Assembly (NCBI GenBank): GCA_030272155.1
Contig: CP126199.1
Coordinates: 1,054,001 to 1,118,000 of the forward strand
DNA: 64,000 bases
Reading direction: 5' to 3'
DNA from: Tetradesmus obliquus
Lineage: Eukaryota > Chlorophyta > Chlorophyceae > Sphaeropleales > Scenedesmaceae
Below the pieces are notes generated by a model, which was given only the letters and a program-made list of their open reading frames with translations, searched no databases and was not told the DNA's origin. A program made the translations under genes and the position numbers. Numbering within the stretch: the first letter of the stretch is position 1; every line of letters starts with the position of its first letter. Below are positions 46,984 through 59,214 of the stretch, in pieces.

Positions 46984-49345
46984 CCGGCAGGCAGGCAGGC
47001 AGGCAGAAAGTGTTACAATGAGCATCCGCCTGGCGTAGAGGGGGTAGTCAGGCCGCACCCTGCTTAACAACTTTTCTGCAATGCAAGTTCATTGTTGTGA
47101 CAGGTGGCAGGGCAGGCAGGTAGGCGGGCCAGCAATCAGGCAGGCAGGCAGGATAAGCACGCAGGTTTGAAGTTGCAGACCAGATCCAGCCTTCACTCAG
47201 CCACAGCATACTGCAACTCAATATGACACATCAACGCAACAGCAGTACACATTTTACAACGCACCTTGGCGACACCAGGCGTGTAAGCTGCCAGGTGTGG
47301 GTGTCCCAGATGTGCACCACCACAGTGAAGGGCCGCTCCGACTTGTAAGGGGTGTTGCTGCTGATCGCCCGGCCATGGAAGCAGCTGGCCACCAGCAGCA
47401 GCCCCGGCAGCAGCAGCATGTCAGCAGCAGCATTCACTGGAAGCTCCCGCAGCAGTACCGCCCCCATGGCATCTGGTGCGCTGCTGCTGCCAACAGTGAC
47501 GCTGCCAGCTGGCAGTTGCTGCTGCTGCTGCTGGGTGCCCTGTGCTGCCCTGATAGGCCGTGCGCTGCTGCTGTCGCCACTGCTGCTGCTGCTGCTGCTG
47601 CTGCTGCCGGCAGGTTGTGTCGAGTAGATCTTCACAACGGAGCTGGGCATCGGTGCTGCGCAGTTGGCCAGCGTCACTAGCCCCTGGCTCTCACACACAG
47701 CCACATGAGGCTCCAGCACTGCAGCAGCAGCAGCAGCAGCAGCAGCACAGAGTTGCATTGTACGCATCTTACGCCGCACAACTGGATGCTGCTGTGCATG
47801 CTGTGCAAGGCGTTACACAAGGTACTGAGCACAGCAGGCATGGCAAAGGCTGACACGCTTAAATACACACAACCTCCGCCTGCAGTGCCACAGCCTCACC
47901 ACATATAATCAGTACATCCCTCTGCCTACATCACAGGCCAGAAGCAGAGCCTAATCCATCCCAAACCCACCTGGTGACGGCATGGGCAGTCCAATCGGCA
48001 CCTGGAACAGGCACTGCCGGCCTTTCAGCTGCCACAGCCGCAGCTCAGCACTGCAGGTGGATGCCACCAGGCTGCCGCTGGCATCAAGGCTGGTGATGAA
48101 GGAGGCGTGAGAGCCTAAAATACCGGCAGGCTGGCAGGTGGCGGCGTCCCACAGCTGCAGGTAGTGCAGGCGCAAGATTGAAGGGGGCAATACAAAAAAG
48201 CAGGGTCAGCAAAGGTCAGCAGGCCACATGGCGCCTGGGTTGCAGGCATGGCAGGCGTGGGGCACAGCGAGTCAACTAATCATATGACATTCAAGGTTGA
48301 CAAGCGCTGCGTGCTGCTACTGCTGCTCACCTGTAGTGGACCATCAAATGCAGCCAGCACCACCAGCTCACTGCCCGTACTCGCCAGCAGCGGCTTGTGT
48401 GCCGTGGCAGCGCCCGCCACGTCTGTTATCTCGCTCCGTATGCTGCCGTCGGGCACCTGCACGGACACCATGCGCTGCCTGCTGTTGAAGCTCACGAGGT
48501 TGCCGCTGCTGCTGTTGAAGCAGAGGGCGCTGCCCTTGAGGGAGGCCTGCTGCGGGGCTGGCACGTGCTGCAGGCCGTGCAGGCGCTGGAACTGCTGCCG
48601 GTAGCTGCATGGGTGCAGTTTCAATTGAAGAAAGAGAAGAAATTCCAGTGAGTTAGCGTGCGTACACGGGTTAGGAATAGAAGGGACATAATGAGCTTGC
48701 TTGCAACTGATTTGTGTGCAATTGTGGTGGACGAGCGGCACCAGAAGTGGCGGGAAGCAGGATGCCCTGGGACTTGCTCTGGGGCTGGCACGTGCAGCAG
48801 GCCCTGCATGCGCTGGAACTGCTGCCGGTAGCTGCACATGGACGTGGAGTGTTGGGGTATGCAGAGGAAAGGCAGTGGGTTGGGGTGCGTCAGCGGCGCA
48901 GGACGGCAAGTTACTGCATGCAAATGTGCAGCCGCTTGCTGCCAGTCACAGCGGCCTGCTGCAGCTGCGGCACTGGAGGGGCATATCCATGCAAGTGTCT
49001 TGCGAGCGCTGCTGGCCACCAGGCACACTGCAGGCCACATGGGTGCCCCCACTGACTGACTTAAGTATAAATGATGGTCTGAGAATCGTGCAGGAAGGCT
49101 TACCTGGCAACCCGTTCATACTCCAAGGGCTCAGGCAGCAGTGTGAGGTACACTGAGCGCCAAATGTCATCAGACTCCAGCACCGAGCGCCACAGCTTGC
49201 AAACGGAGGCAGATTGCAGCAGGGTTTGCAAGTCTCCGGCGTGCGAGAAGATGCGAGCAAGCAGCGCATCGTTGTACAGCACTTCTGCTGCTGCTTCAGC
49301 AGCATCGCCCAGGGACAGCACCTCAAGGCCAATGCTCACAGCCAT
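46133..49345 (-). CDS. F-box/WD40-like protein
   Basis: Five exons (in transcript order 49345-49104, 48604-48331, 48154-47971, 47718-47265, 46940-46133) join in phase to about 653 aa. Residues 20-80 form an F-box: LLARIFSHAGDLQTLLQSASVCKLWRS then DDIWRSVYL. A WD-type repeat follows (LQLWDAATCQPAG, SFITSLDASGSLVAS, LRLWQLKG), and weaker blade-like stretches come later (HIWDTHTWQLTRL, CIHAWQLP). Long Ser, Gln and Ala runs fill the loops and the C-terminal region. F-box proteins recruit substrates to SCF ubiquitin ligases through SKP1; the WD part would bind substrate. No specific orthologue was recognised. Transcription starts divergently from the neighbour at 49743. Confidence 0.8.
46948..47150. 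repeat. AGGC microsatellites and a partial echo
   Basis: GGCA/AGGC runs at about 46948-47005 and 47105-47155 lie in the last intron of the F-box gene. Between them, 47027-47062 resembles the start of the next exon (a GGGGTAGTC core on the plus strand), a likely decayed echo. Confidence 0.75.
48740..48840 (-). repeat. Upstream echo of the F-box gene's second exon
   Basis: A copy of the exon's first 80 bases (YRQQFQR..GL.HVPAPEQ) with its acceptor lies about 230 bases upstream in transcript order of the complete exon starting at 48604. Confidence 0.85.
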
Positions 49346-49742
49346 AACAAAAACTCGTCGAAGAGGTTGCTGTAATAACGAAGCGTGCGGAGCAAAACCA
49401 GGGGTCGAGCAACAGCAAGAAAAGAAGCAGGGAAGAACAACCAAGACGAACAAACGAGTGGGGACGGACTTGCAGCTGAGAACCTGCACGATCGACTTGA
49501 TGGTGCCAATGTAGGCTCTGGTACGGGGAAGCCTGCGACAACGGGGCACAATCAAAAGCCCCGGTGTAACTGCCATGGACAAGTCACGGGTCAGGTGTTG
49601 ATCACGGCTTTTTAATACGCCGATCGTATCGTTATACAAATTATTTAGTGTCGGTTCCCCTAGGGTGCTGGGAGCGGTTGTACCGGGGACAGCAGAGATG
49701 GGAGCGGTGTGATCAAACTCCAAACTGTGACGACCATCAAAC
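49346..49742. promoter_or_regulatory. Divergent promoter between F-box gene and At5g58100-like gene
   Basis: Only 397 bases separate the two start codons on opposite strands, so both core promoters and leaders must lie here. No TATA box is obvious. Confidence 0.6.
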
Positions 49743-51665
49743 ATGATAAACAGCAGAAGCAGCAGAAACCTTCTGCTGCTGGTCCTGCTGCTGCTCTCGC
49801 TGTTGTGCACTGGAGCCATTAATGACAGAGTGCTCAAACGCAGCAATGCCAAGAAATGGAAGCGTGTTGCGGAGGTCTCGCGCATAACAGCACGCTCAGG
49901 GGCTAGGCAATACCTCGAGGACTCCAGCTCGGTGGGTTCAGCTGCCGTGGCCACCCCACCAGCCTGTCTACTGCTGCTGCTGCCTGCTGCTGCCAGCCAA
50001 ACACCATACCCAACCAGTTACAGTACATCCTAGCAGCTGTCAACCCAGCCACACCATTCAAATACAAACATATCCTATCTTATAACCCTGCACTCACTTG
50101 CAGGAGCTGGTGGTGCCGATTGAAGTGGACATAATCCTCGTGGGCTTCTCAGGCGATGGCGGGTATGGCTACAAGCTGCAGCCAGACCGGCTGCTCAACC
50201 TGCTGGCTACGCACCTGCAGTGGTACTGCCCCTACAGCTGGGAGACAGAGGAGGAGCTGGGCGTGTGCATGCACGTAAACTTCCAAGTTGTCAGCAAAGA
50301 GGAGGACCCAGAGGTGAGGGGTATGTGGCATGTTTGTGCAGGCTTGCAGCAGCAGCAGCAGCAGCAGCATGCACGTGGACTTTCGAGTTGTCAGCAACGA
50401 GGAAGACCCAGAGGTGAGCAGGATATGGCACGTGAACTTGTGTTTATGCAGATGTGCAGCAGCAGCGGCAGCGGCGGCAGCAGCAGCAGCAGCGGCAGCA
50501 GTGTGCACGTGAACTTCCAGGTGGTCAGCAACAAAAGACCCGGAGATGAGCAGGGTATGGCTTGTTGCGCAGCAGGCTTGCAGCAGCTTGCAGCCCCAGC
50601 AGCAGCAGCAGCATGCACCTGATCTCAGATGGTCAGCAACGAAGAGCAGGTTGATGCCGGGGTTTGTTGCAGCAGCAGCAGCAGCAGCAGCAGCGGCAAC
50701 ACCCAGCAGTGGCAGCAGTAGCTGTGGCAGCAGCAGCAGCAGCAGCAGCTGTGCAGCAGCAACAGCAGCAGCAGCGCAAGCATAGTGAGCTGCAGTAATG
50801 TAGATCTGGGTGCGACACTACTGGGCAGAGTGAGTCTGCAACAGCTGACATGCCAGATCACTGAGTCAGGGCCCAGCAGCAGCAGCAGCAGCAGCAGCAT
50901 AGAAGGCAGCAACATATGCCAGCTGCCATCAATTCTGAAGGACATCACACGCGCCACGTTGGCGAATGGCTGGCAAAGCAGCAGCGCCAGTAGCATGGAT
51001 GGGCGCAAGCAGAGCACGAATGGCAGCGCGGCTGCTGCAAGGATACAACTGTGAAGTACGATGACTGTGAAATGCACGCACTGTCTCATCACGCCAGCCA
51101 GCATCAACAGCACACACTGTGCAAATGCATGCTCCTTGTGCGCGCCTGCAGCACGCACAGCAACTCCAACTGCTTATCACCTGCATCGCTGCTGCTGCTG
51201 CTGCTGTTATTGCTGCTGCTGCTGCAGGTTGGCACGCTGCTGCACAGGCTGGAGGCTCACCTCAAGGCCAACATGAAGCAGTCGCATGCAGCGTATGACG
51301 AGACCATCGGTGAGCAGCAGCAGCAGAGCAGCAGATCCCGATGCGGCAGCACAGCATCGCTGAGCAGTTTGTGGATTGTGTGTGTGTGGGGGGGGGGGGG
51401 GGCTCAGTCACATCTAAGCCCAGCCAACGCTCTCCAGCAACGCACAGCCAGCAAACAAGTGATGGCAGCTGTGGCTGCAGCAGCAGCAGCAGCAGCAGCG
51501 TGGGCTGGGTTCCTTCGGTGCTGGCATTGGCACCTGACAAAGATGGGCAGCATGGCACTACCACACATTGTTGCCGGCATGCAGCTGGTGGCCTGCATCA
51601 ATGCAGGGCAGGTGCACTGCTAAGTAGACCTCCAATGCTGCTGCTGCTGTCCACTGCTGTCTGCC

Positions 51666-51700
<35 letters not shown>

Positions 51701-53896
51701 GTCAGCCACCGGGCAGCGCAAGTACTTCACTGTGGAGGCCTCCGAGGTGGAGCCGCTGCTCAACGAATTCATGGAGCACCTGTACGAGGTGGGCTGTTAC
51801 TTTTTCTGTTATATTGTTGTTACGTAGAAGCTACAAATTGTTCATGCTACAAATAACGGGTGGCTGGTGGCAAGTGAGCATCAGTTGGTGTGCGTTGCGT
51901 GTTTTTGTACTCCAAGTGCTATGTGTTGGTGTTGAATCATAATTCAGTATCCCACTGGCAGCATCAACCGGCTTATTATCGACCCTGCGCATGCGCCATG
52001 CGCCGCTGCTGACTGGTCGCTGCTGCTGATCACTGCTGCACGCGCTGTGCAGACACAAGGTGGCGACACCGCGAATGACGGCACAGCACAGGATGCTGGC
52101 CTAGGGGGGGCCACAGGCACTGGCAGTGTGGTGGTCGGCAGCAGTAAGAAGGGCCGCGCAGGCCGGCCTGATGTATGGCACAGGCACAATGCCATCTTTG
52201 TGGTCAACCCCAGCAAGGTGGGAGTGCAGCTGTCTGCAGTGTTAGTTGTAACATGTCACTCTGTTGTAACATGTTACATGTGTTTCTGCGTGCAGGATGC
52301 TGCCAGGCGTGCTGTATTGCTGCTTCGACGCAATTGGTGCAGCTAGTAGCTGGCGCCAGATCATGTGAGCCCATCATCATCCATCTGAGCTGTTGTGGTC
52401 ATGCTGCTGCTGCTGCTGCTGAGCAGGTGCGCATCAATCCTGAAACTGCAGCCGAGGTGGCGGCTGCGCACCACCCTCCGGACTTCATCCGCATGTGGCA
52501 GGAGTGAGTGGCATGCCCGCAATCTGTTGATCTTTGCAGCGGCTTACATCTGCAGGGGCTCCTGTAGAACGTGACTGCGAAACACCCACCTGTGTAGCTA
52601 TGCTGCATGATGTGCATCGTGTGCTTCTACCAGACAAGTGCTTGCGGCAGGGGCGTGATGCAGCACTGCTGTTGTGCTTTCAATGTGAGTGGCCTGCATG
52701 AGGTCCTGCTGCTGGCATCTGTGTTGCTGATTTGCTGTGTTGCTGTGGTGTGTGTATGTGTGGTGCAGGGGCAAGTATGAAGATGCCAAGCTCTCTGATG
52801 AGGAGGCGGGATACATCTACAGGTGATTGATCATCAACTTCAAAATCTGCTTTTATGAACCTGACACATATTCCTTATATTCTGAAGAGGAGACGGGTTA
52901 CGTTGACACCTGAAGCGCTGGCAAGGCTGCATTTGAAGGACCCTGCAAGGGGTGTTGCAAGCAAACCCGCTCTGCCAGAATATCACATTGTTGTCGTCGT
53001 CCTTTTCCAGTTGCTGTTTTACAGTTAGTGGCATGCGGTGGCACAGCTGCAAACCACCACGCTCACCTCTTATTAAACACCGCGCGGCACCTTGTGGTTG
53101 GATCTGAAAATGTCCCATCTCAACCATATCACCTGTTACTGTGCTGCTGCGCAGGTATCAGTACAATGGTGTCGGAGAAACCGCCATCTGGCACAGCAGC
53201 AAGAACTACATGGTGGTCGACCTGTCTGCTGGGCCCTCCACGTATGGGCCTCTGGTCAGCCAAGGGGGCGCTGTCACGCCGCAGGCGCTGCCATCGATAA
53301 AGGTGCGCTGGCTGTGTGCTTGCCCGAACGACAACTGGCAACTAAATGGATTAGCCAGCTACAGCAATACGATGACTTATTAGGCTGCAGTGGGTGGGTA
53401 GATCCAGCTGCGGGGCTAGGCAGACGCAGGTGGCAGCAGTGGCGGCGTGCAAGATGCCTGCCTAGATGGTGGATTTGGCTGCGGGGCCCTCCACGTATGG
53501 GCCCCTGGTCAGCCAGGGGGGCGCTGTCACGCCGCAGGCGCTGCCATCAATAAAGGTGTGGTGTGGTGCCGCAAGCAACTTTTGGCTACCAGTGCATTGG
53601 CGATCAGCTGGCCATCGGTTGTGCCAGCAGACCATATCAGCTACGCAGACACAGGCGGCAGCAAAGCAAGCAGCCTGCAATTTGCCTGCCAAGGAGCAGA
53701 GTCGGGCCTGTCACCCTCCAATCCATCTGCGTGGTGCACGCAAAGAGCTCATGCCATGTATTGCTGCTGCTGGTGCTGCTGCTGCTGACGGCATGCATGT
53801 CTATGCCCGTTATCGCACCTTGCAGGACACATACCAGCAGCTGCTGGACCAGCTCAAGGCAGTGCCCAACCAGCAGACTCTTCAGATAACCCTCTG

Positions 53897-53944
<48 letters not shown>

Positions 53945-54050
53945 CCATGCGTGTGTACACACCATCTACCTCTTGCAGGACACGTACCAGCAGCTGCTGG
54001 ATCAGCTCAAGGCAGTGCGCAACCAGCAGACTGTTCAGATAACCCTCTGC

Positions 54051-54097
<47 letters not shown>

Positions 54098-57000
54098 CCA
54101 TGCGTGTGTACACACCATCTACCTCTTGCAGGAGACGTACCAGCAGCTGCTGGACCAGCTGAAAGCTGTGCCCAACCAGCAGACTGTGCGCGAGTTTGCG
54201 CGCCAGACAGCAGAGCACGGCCTGGTGACGTTGTTAGCTGGCAGGCTGGCTGTGCTGCTGGCGGCTGGCACTAAGGCCGCATTTGTGCCTGACATGGCGA
54301 GCCAGCACATCGAGCAGGCCAAGACAGTGCTGGTGAGATGAATTGAGATGTGTGCCGGATGTGTTGCTGTCACATGTTATGTTGTTACTTTGCTGGCGGC
54401 TGGCACCAAGGCTGCTTTCGTGCCTGACATAGCCAGCCAGCACATTGAGCAGGCCAAGACAGTGCTGGTGAGCTTGTGTTGTGCTGCTGCTTGTTATTGT
54501 GTTATGTTGTGTTGTTACTTCTGCCAGCTGGCGTCAAGGCCGCGTTTGTGCCTGACATGGCGAGCCAGCATATCGAGCAGGCCAAGACAGTGCTGGTGAG
54601 CTTGTGTTGTGCTTGAGGTGTGGTGGAGATATTTCTGTGTAGTCGGTTCAAGGTGCGGTTTTGTGCGCATCCTGTCGAGCCAGCACATCCAGCATGCAAA
54701 GACAGTGCTGGTGAGATGTGTTTGGAGTTGTGGTCCTATTTTGAAGTTGAACGGTCAGCAGCCGCAGCTGCTTGTAACAATGCATCCCAGCATCACTTTG
54801 CCGGCTCTGCTGCACTGTAAGCAACTAAGCTTGACAACCTCCCAATCTTGCCATCTCTTTTGCCGCTGCAGGTGCCGCTGGTGGTGCTGAGTGACCACCC
54901 GGTGACAGCAGACGAGTCCATCGCACAAACACAAGACAACTACTGGAACATAAACGTAACTCTTGCTGCTGCTGCTGCTGCTGCTGCCGCCGCCGCTGCA
55001 GGTGCCACTAGTGGTGCTCAGTGACCACCCAGTGACAGCAGACGAGTCCATCGCGCAAACCCAGGACAACTACTGGGGCATAAACGTAACACACGTCGAA
55101 GCAGCACTAGCTCACCTCCTCAGCGAGGGCCAGGAAGGAGTCGTTATAACAACCTTCCATGAGCTTCATAAGCACAAGCAGCTGGCGGCTGCGCTACACA
55201 AAGCCACGCGTAGCCACAGCGAGAGTGTCGTGGATGTGGCTGCAGCGCGGGACTACAAGGGCACTGACATGGGCATTCACAGCCACAGCCACACCTTTAT
55301 TGACCCGGACGTGCTGATGCAGGAGATCGAGATGAGCGCCGACATGCTCACACACGGCCTCGTCAGTGAGTAGCTCGGCTACTGTTACCTGTTTGTTTTT
55401 GGATGATTTTTTATAGCACTACTTATATGGCAGCTACAGTAGAGGCTGTTTGGCGGCAGTTATGCTTGCCAGGGACTGGAAATGGAGTTTGACGGCGGCA
55501 GCAGCGTCCAAATGGCACGGTCCACACATGCATGGTGCCAGTCACTGAACATGACTGCTGTGGCTGCTGCCGCTGCTTCTGCTGCTGCTGCTGATGATGA
55601 TGATGATGCTGCCGCCGCTGCTGCTGCTGCTGCTGCTGCTGCCGCAGCTGTGGCCCACACCATGGGCAAGGAGGCTGAGCACCACATCGCGCAGCTGCGG
55701 CACGAGGGCACGCGCGTGGTGCCTGTGTTTGTGCTGGCGCTGCAGAACCACCCTGAGGACGTGGTGCTGTCCAACAGGTGCGGCTGCACATGAATAAGCA
55801 TAGACGCACACGTCCAGCACATGGTAAGCAGCTGGCATATGGTGTAGGTTCGGCATGCGCCATGCGACACAGGGGGCGTGGTGCTGTCCAACAGGTGCGG
55901 CTCACGTGCATGCACATATGAGCATGTGCTCAGCAGCTGGCCTGTGTTGCAAGGTGGATTCTGGCAACTGGCACCTTTAAAAGTGCGCAGCTGGTCAGCT
56001 GGTGGTGGCATCAACGGCTCGAAGTTCAGGCTGCGGCGCATCAGCCAAGAGCTGTTGTGTGTTTTTGACACAGGTATCACAGTTGATTGCATGCAAGCAG
56101 GCGTTTATTGCAACTTTCTAGATGTTTTCATGCTTGACTGCTGCTGCTGCTGCTGCCGGCACTTGCAGGGAGCTGATGGCTGCTGACCATGACAACGTGG
56201 TGGTGCTGCAGCTGCGACATGGCAGCAAGTGAGTGCCCAGTGATATTGTGTCCAGGCCGACATGCAGTGCTAACTTGTGTGGACACACGCAAGATCGCAT
56301 GCAGTTGCATTGGTCTTGTATGGCCTGCATCACTGTTTTGATGCATTGTGCTGTAATGCATGCTCATGTCTGTCGTCACAGTGCTGCGTCCCGGCAGGTG
56401 TGGCACGCACATACGTCCCATTGTATGCGAATACAACATGTGTGCATGTGCATGTGTGACACTGCAGGTGGGGTGGACCTGACGAGTTCTTCACGGGGCA
56501 CATGGCCAATGGGCGGCGCGTGGTGCTGGACGGCGCCAAGAGCACACGCCACGTCATCGCAGGACTGGCCCAAGCGCTGACAGGTGCGGTGGATTGGAGT
56601 TGATGTCACAGGGTTCAGGAAAGCACAGTTGCTGCTGTTGCACACGCCATGTCATTGCGGGACTGGCGCAAGCACTAACAGGTGCGGCTGGCGGCAGCAG
56701 TGATCAGGCAGTGGTGGTGCAGTCATGGTCAGGCAGCTGGACTGCTGGGCAACCATCTCTAGCCTGCATCATGCACACATGGACGCTGCATGTTGCACGG
56801 GAACGATGTTAGCTGCCTGACTACTATCAGTCAACGCGTCTGACTGCTGTAGCTGTCCTTGGGTTCAGGCCCACATCTTCTCATCGCAGTCAACTGACAT
56901 GTTACGTGTGTTACATTTGTTGTTATTTCTGCAGGCGTGACGCCGCCCTACCAGCACTTTGAGTCCTCGCTGGACAAGCTGGAGGTGGACTGGCGCTGGG

Positions 57001-58966
57001 CGGCAGGCGCGACGCCTTTCGGGCCCTACAGCAACTACGAGGGAGTCAGCGAGATCATGCAGGTCAGCAAAGTGATTATAACAACTATATATCTGATTGA
57101 TCTAGCCAGGGGCCAGCGAGATCATGCAGGTTGGATTGGTATGCACTGCCAGATGTCATCGTGGTCAGATCAGCTCAGCAAAGGTGCCTGCGTTTGGGCC
57201 CTACAGCGACTGCGAGGGAATCAGCATAGATCATGCAGGCCAGAAACAGATGAATGTATGTGCTGCCTGTTACGATTGTGGTCAGATCAGCAGGCGCAGA
57301 GTGTCTGAGGCACAAGCTGCAAGCTGCTGGCTGTCGCATCTGCACTCCTGGTCCACACGGCCTTTTAAAAGGATCACCGCGTGTACACAGCTCAACATCT
57401 TGGCGGCTATGCTTGCCGTTCAGTTGTGCGAGTAGTGGTCATGCCAGCCATCAGATTCAAAGTGCAACATACTTTTGCGAATGCTCCTGCTGCCTCTTCC
57501 CTGTTTCTGCAGAATGCGGCGCGGCGCAACGTGCTGCTGGCGCACGTGGGTGCTGCGCTGCGGCAGCTGCAGCAGCAGCTGGACGCGCTGGACGCGTTTG
57601 TTGCTCACCACTTCAAGGGGCCCTGGGCGGGAGCAGGGCTGGGAGACTCCGGGCGGCACTGGCTGGACACCGTGGCCAGGTGAGAGATGTGCCCTCACTC
57701 AGCAGGACATTTGGTGGGTGGCACGGGTGGCTAGCCGCGCGCGGTTGACCTGCAAGTCTCCGACCGGCAGTGGTTAGACACTGTGGCAAGGGTGAGCAGC
57801 AAGCTTTGTAATCTGTGAATGTTGCTCACCACTTCAAGGGGCCCTGGGCGGGACCGGGGCTAGGGGACTCGGGGCGGCACTGGCTTGACACAGTGGCCAG
57901 GTGAGGGGGGTGGTTCATGGTATGCAGACGTGTGTCGAGGCTGCTTGAGTTCGTGGCCACCTGAAGCTCTGCATTGCTGTGTCGCAGCATGGCCACATCA
58001 AACACTTGCTGCCATGCCCACACACCTCTGCCCTGCGGTGATGGCTTCAACCTGCTGTTGGTGTGCTTCACCTGTGCCATCTTTTGCTGCAGCATGCACC
58101 ACAGCTACAACAGCTGATGATACCACCATGCAACTTCCTCCCTGCACTGTGGCTTTGACCTGCTGTCAATGTGCTTCACTTGTTGCCATCTTTTGCTGCA
58201 GCACGCGGCACGGCTACAACAGCACGCTGAGCAAGGAGGTGGTGTACCAGCTGGAGTCATCACTGTCCAACATCAGCACCATGGTGGAAGAGCTGGCCAT
58301 GGACATGTTCACGGTGAGCTGCTGGGTTTTTTGTTTGTTCACAGTGAACTTCACATTGTTGATTTACAGGTGACATTCATGACGCAAATTGTGAGGTTCA
58401 CGGCACCGGTGGAGGAGCTGGCTATTGACATGTTCACGGTGAGCTGCTTTTTTATTTTAGTGTCCACAGCGAGGTTCTTGTGATAGTGTCCTCTTACAGG
58501 ATGACTGGTAACTTGCAGCTGGCGAGGAGCACAGCAGTTCGCATGTAAACAGCTGGCCATGGACTAAAATCAGGTAAGCCGCACCAGATTGTTCTGACGG
58601 TTCTTATCGCGCTGCTGCTGCTGCTGCTGCCGCCGCTTTGTTTGTTCACAGCACGACTTCAAGGCTGCGGACGACATCGTAGGCAACCGGCTGCTGCCAG
58701 CCGTCGCAGCACTGTGCACGGAGCTCGACCAGCAGCTAGACGCAGCAGAGGAGGTCATGCAGTGCTGCCACATGGGCAGCACAAACATGATTAGTCAGGC
58801 GCTGCTGACAATGCTGGCATGTGCTGGAGGGGCAGGCGTGTTCTTCACACTTGTTGGCATTGCGCTGTGTGCTCGGATGGCAAGGAGAAAGGCTGTTAAG
58901 CTGACTGGGCTTCCCACATACGGGCTGCCCATGTATTCAGGCAAGCTGGGCACGTGGTCGTTATAA
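49743..58966 (+). CDS. Single-pass membrane protein of the At5g58100/At3g28720 family
   Basis: Seventeen exons join in phase to about 901 aa: 49743-49931, 50104-50313, 51228-51309, 51706-51788, 51948-52217, 52427-52503, 52769-52822, 53155-53302, 54132-54332, 55002-55365, 55648-55777, 56169-56228, 56468-56583, 56935-57062, 57513-57679, 58202-58313, 58652-58966. A signal peptide (about 1-25) is followed by a long lumenal region with VPIEVDIILVGFSGDGGYG, VVDLSAGPSTYGPL, VPLVVLSD, RVVPVFVLAL, ATPFGPYSNYEG and NAARRNVLLAH. One membrane segment (about 848-871) precedes a basic stop-transfer CARMARRK. From memory, the DLSAGP.TYG and TPFGP motifs and the roughly 940-residue length match the plant At5g58100 (exine-related)/At3g28720 family. 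The molecular role is unknown; secretory pathway location is inferred. Confidence 0.8.
50314..50660 (+). repeat. Downstream echoes of the exon ending at 50313
   Basis: Diverging copies of the C.HVNFQVVS.EEDPE end with donor-like GTGAGC/ATGAGC occur ending near 50413 and 50549, with a remnant near 50640. CAG runs separate them. Confidence 0.8.
51388..51402 (+). repeat. Run of 15 G after a GT repeat
   Basis: GTGTGTGTG followed by 15 consecutive G in an intron; such a tract can form a G-quadruplex and is prone to length change. Confidence 0.85.
53465..53555 (+). repeat. Downstream echo of the exon ending at 53302
   Basis: A copy of the VDL.AGPSTYGPLVSQGG to LPSIK segment with donor GTGTGG lies about 253 bases after the true exon end. 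Confidence 0.88.
53826..54131 (+). repeat. Two upstream echoes of the exon at 54132 with CTG tracts
   Basis: Copies begin after CAG at about 53826 and 53979, exactly 153 apart and 153 from the true exon. Each carries DTYQQLLDQLKAV.NQQT coding sequence, then a 40-50 base CTG tract and the next acceptor. Confidence 0.9.
54333..54710 (+). repeat. Three downstream echoes of the exon ending at 54332
   Basis: Copies of the AAGTKAAFVPD.ASQHIEQAKTVL segment with GTGAG donors end at about 54467, 54595 and 54710 (periods 135, 128, 115), increasingly diverged. Confidence 0.9.
54872..55001 (+). repeat. Upstream echo of the exon at 55002
   Basis: A near-identical 89-base copy of the exon start (VPLVVLSDHPVTADESIAQ) begins at 54872, period 130, and ends in a CTG/CCG tract that forms the next acceptor. 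Confidence 0.9.
56640..56681 (+). repeat. Downstream echo of the exon ending at 56583
   Basis: A 41-base copy (THRVIAGLAQALT-type, with the codon order TRHVIAGLAQALTG) plus GTGCGG donor ends at 56681, one 98-base period after the true exon. Confidence 0.8.
57100..57242 (+). repeat. Two downstream echoes of the exon ending at 57062
   Basis: Short copies around GCCAGCGAGATCATGCAG (ending near 57129) and a longer diverged FGPYS..EGIS segment (about 57194-57239) follow the true exon. Confidence 0.7.
57755..57900 (+). repeat. Downstream echo of the exon ending at 57679
   Basis: A copy of VAHHFKGPWAG.GLGDSGRHWLDTVA with donor GTGAGG ends at 57900. A smaller one ends near 57790. Confidence 0.85.
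58397..58570 (+). repeat. Downstream echoes of the exon ending at 58313
   Basis: A copy of VEELA.DMFT with donor GTGAGC ends near 58439. A fragment (GCTGGCCATGGAC) with GTAAGC donor lies near 58551-58573. Confidence 0.75.
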
Positions 58967-59209
58967 CACTGTTAGAACATGTCATGTGACAGAGTGTGCG
59001 TTGTAGTTGTTTTGTGCGTTGGCTGGTGGCCATTGCTGCCAGTAATGGGGCTTGTTGAGCTTTGACAGCAGCAGCAGCAGCAGGCAGCAGCAGCAGCTGG
59101 TTGCATAAAGCATCTCTGCTGGTGCCAGACTGCCACATGCCTTCCTGCTAGCTGCCATGAAGGCATGGCTGAGGCGTGTGCTGCCAGCTGCATCATGGCG
59201 CACAGTTTG

Positions 59210-59214
59210 TGTAA
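59210..59214 (+). terminator. Candidate TGTAA poly(A) signal
   Basis: TGTAA about 245 bases after the stop of the At5g58100-like gene. Confidence 0.45.
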
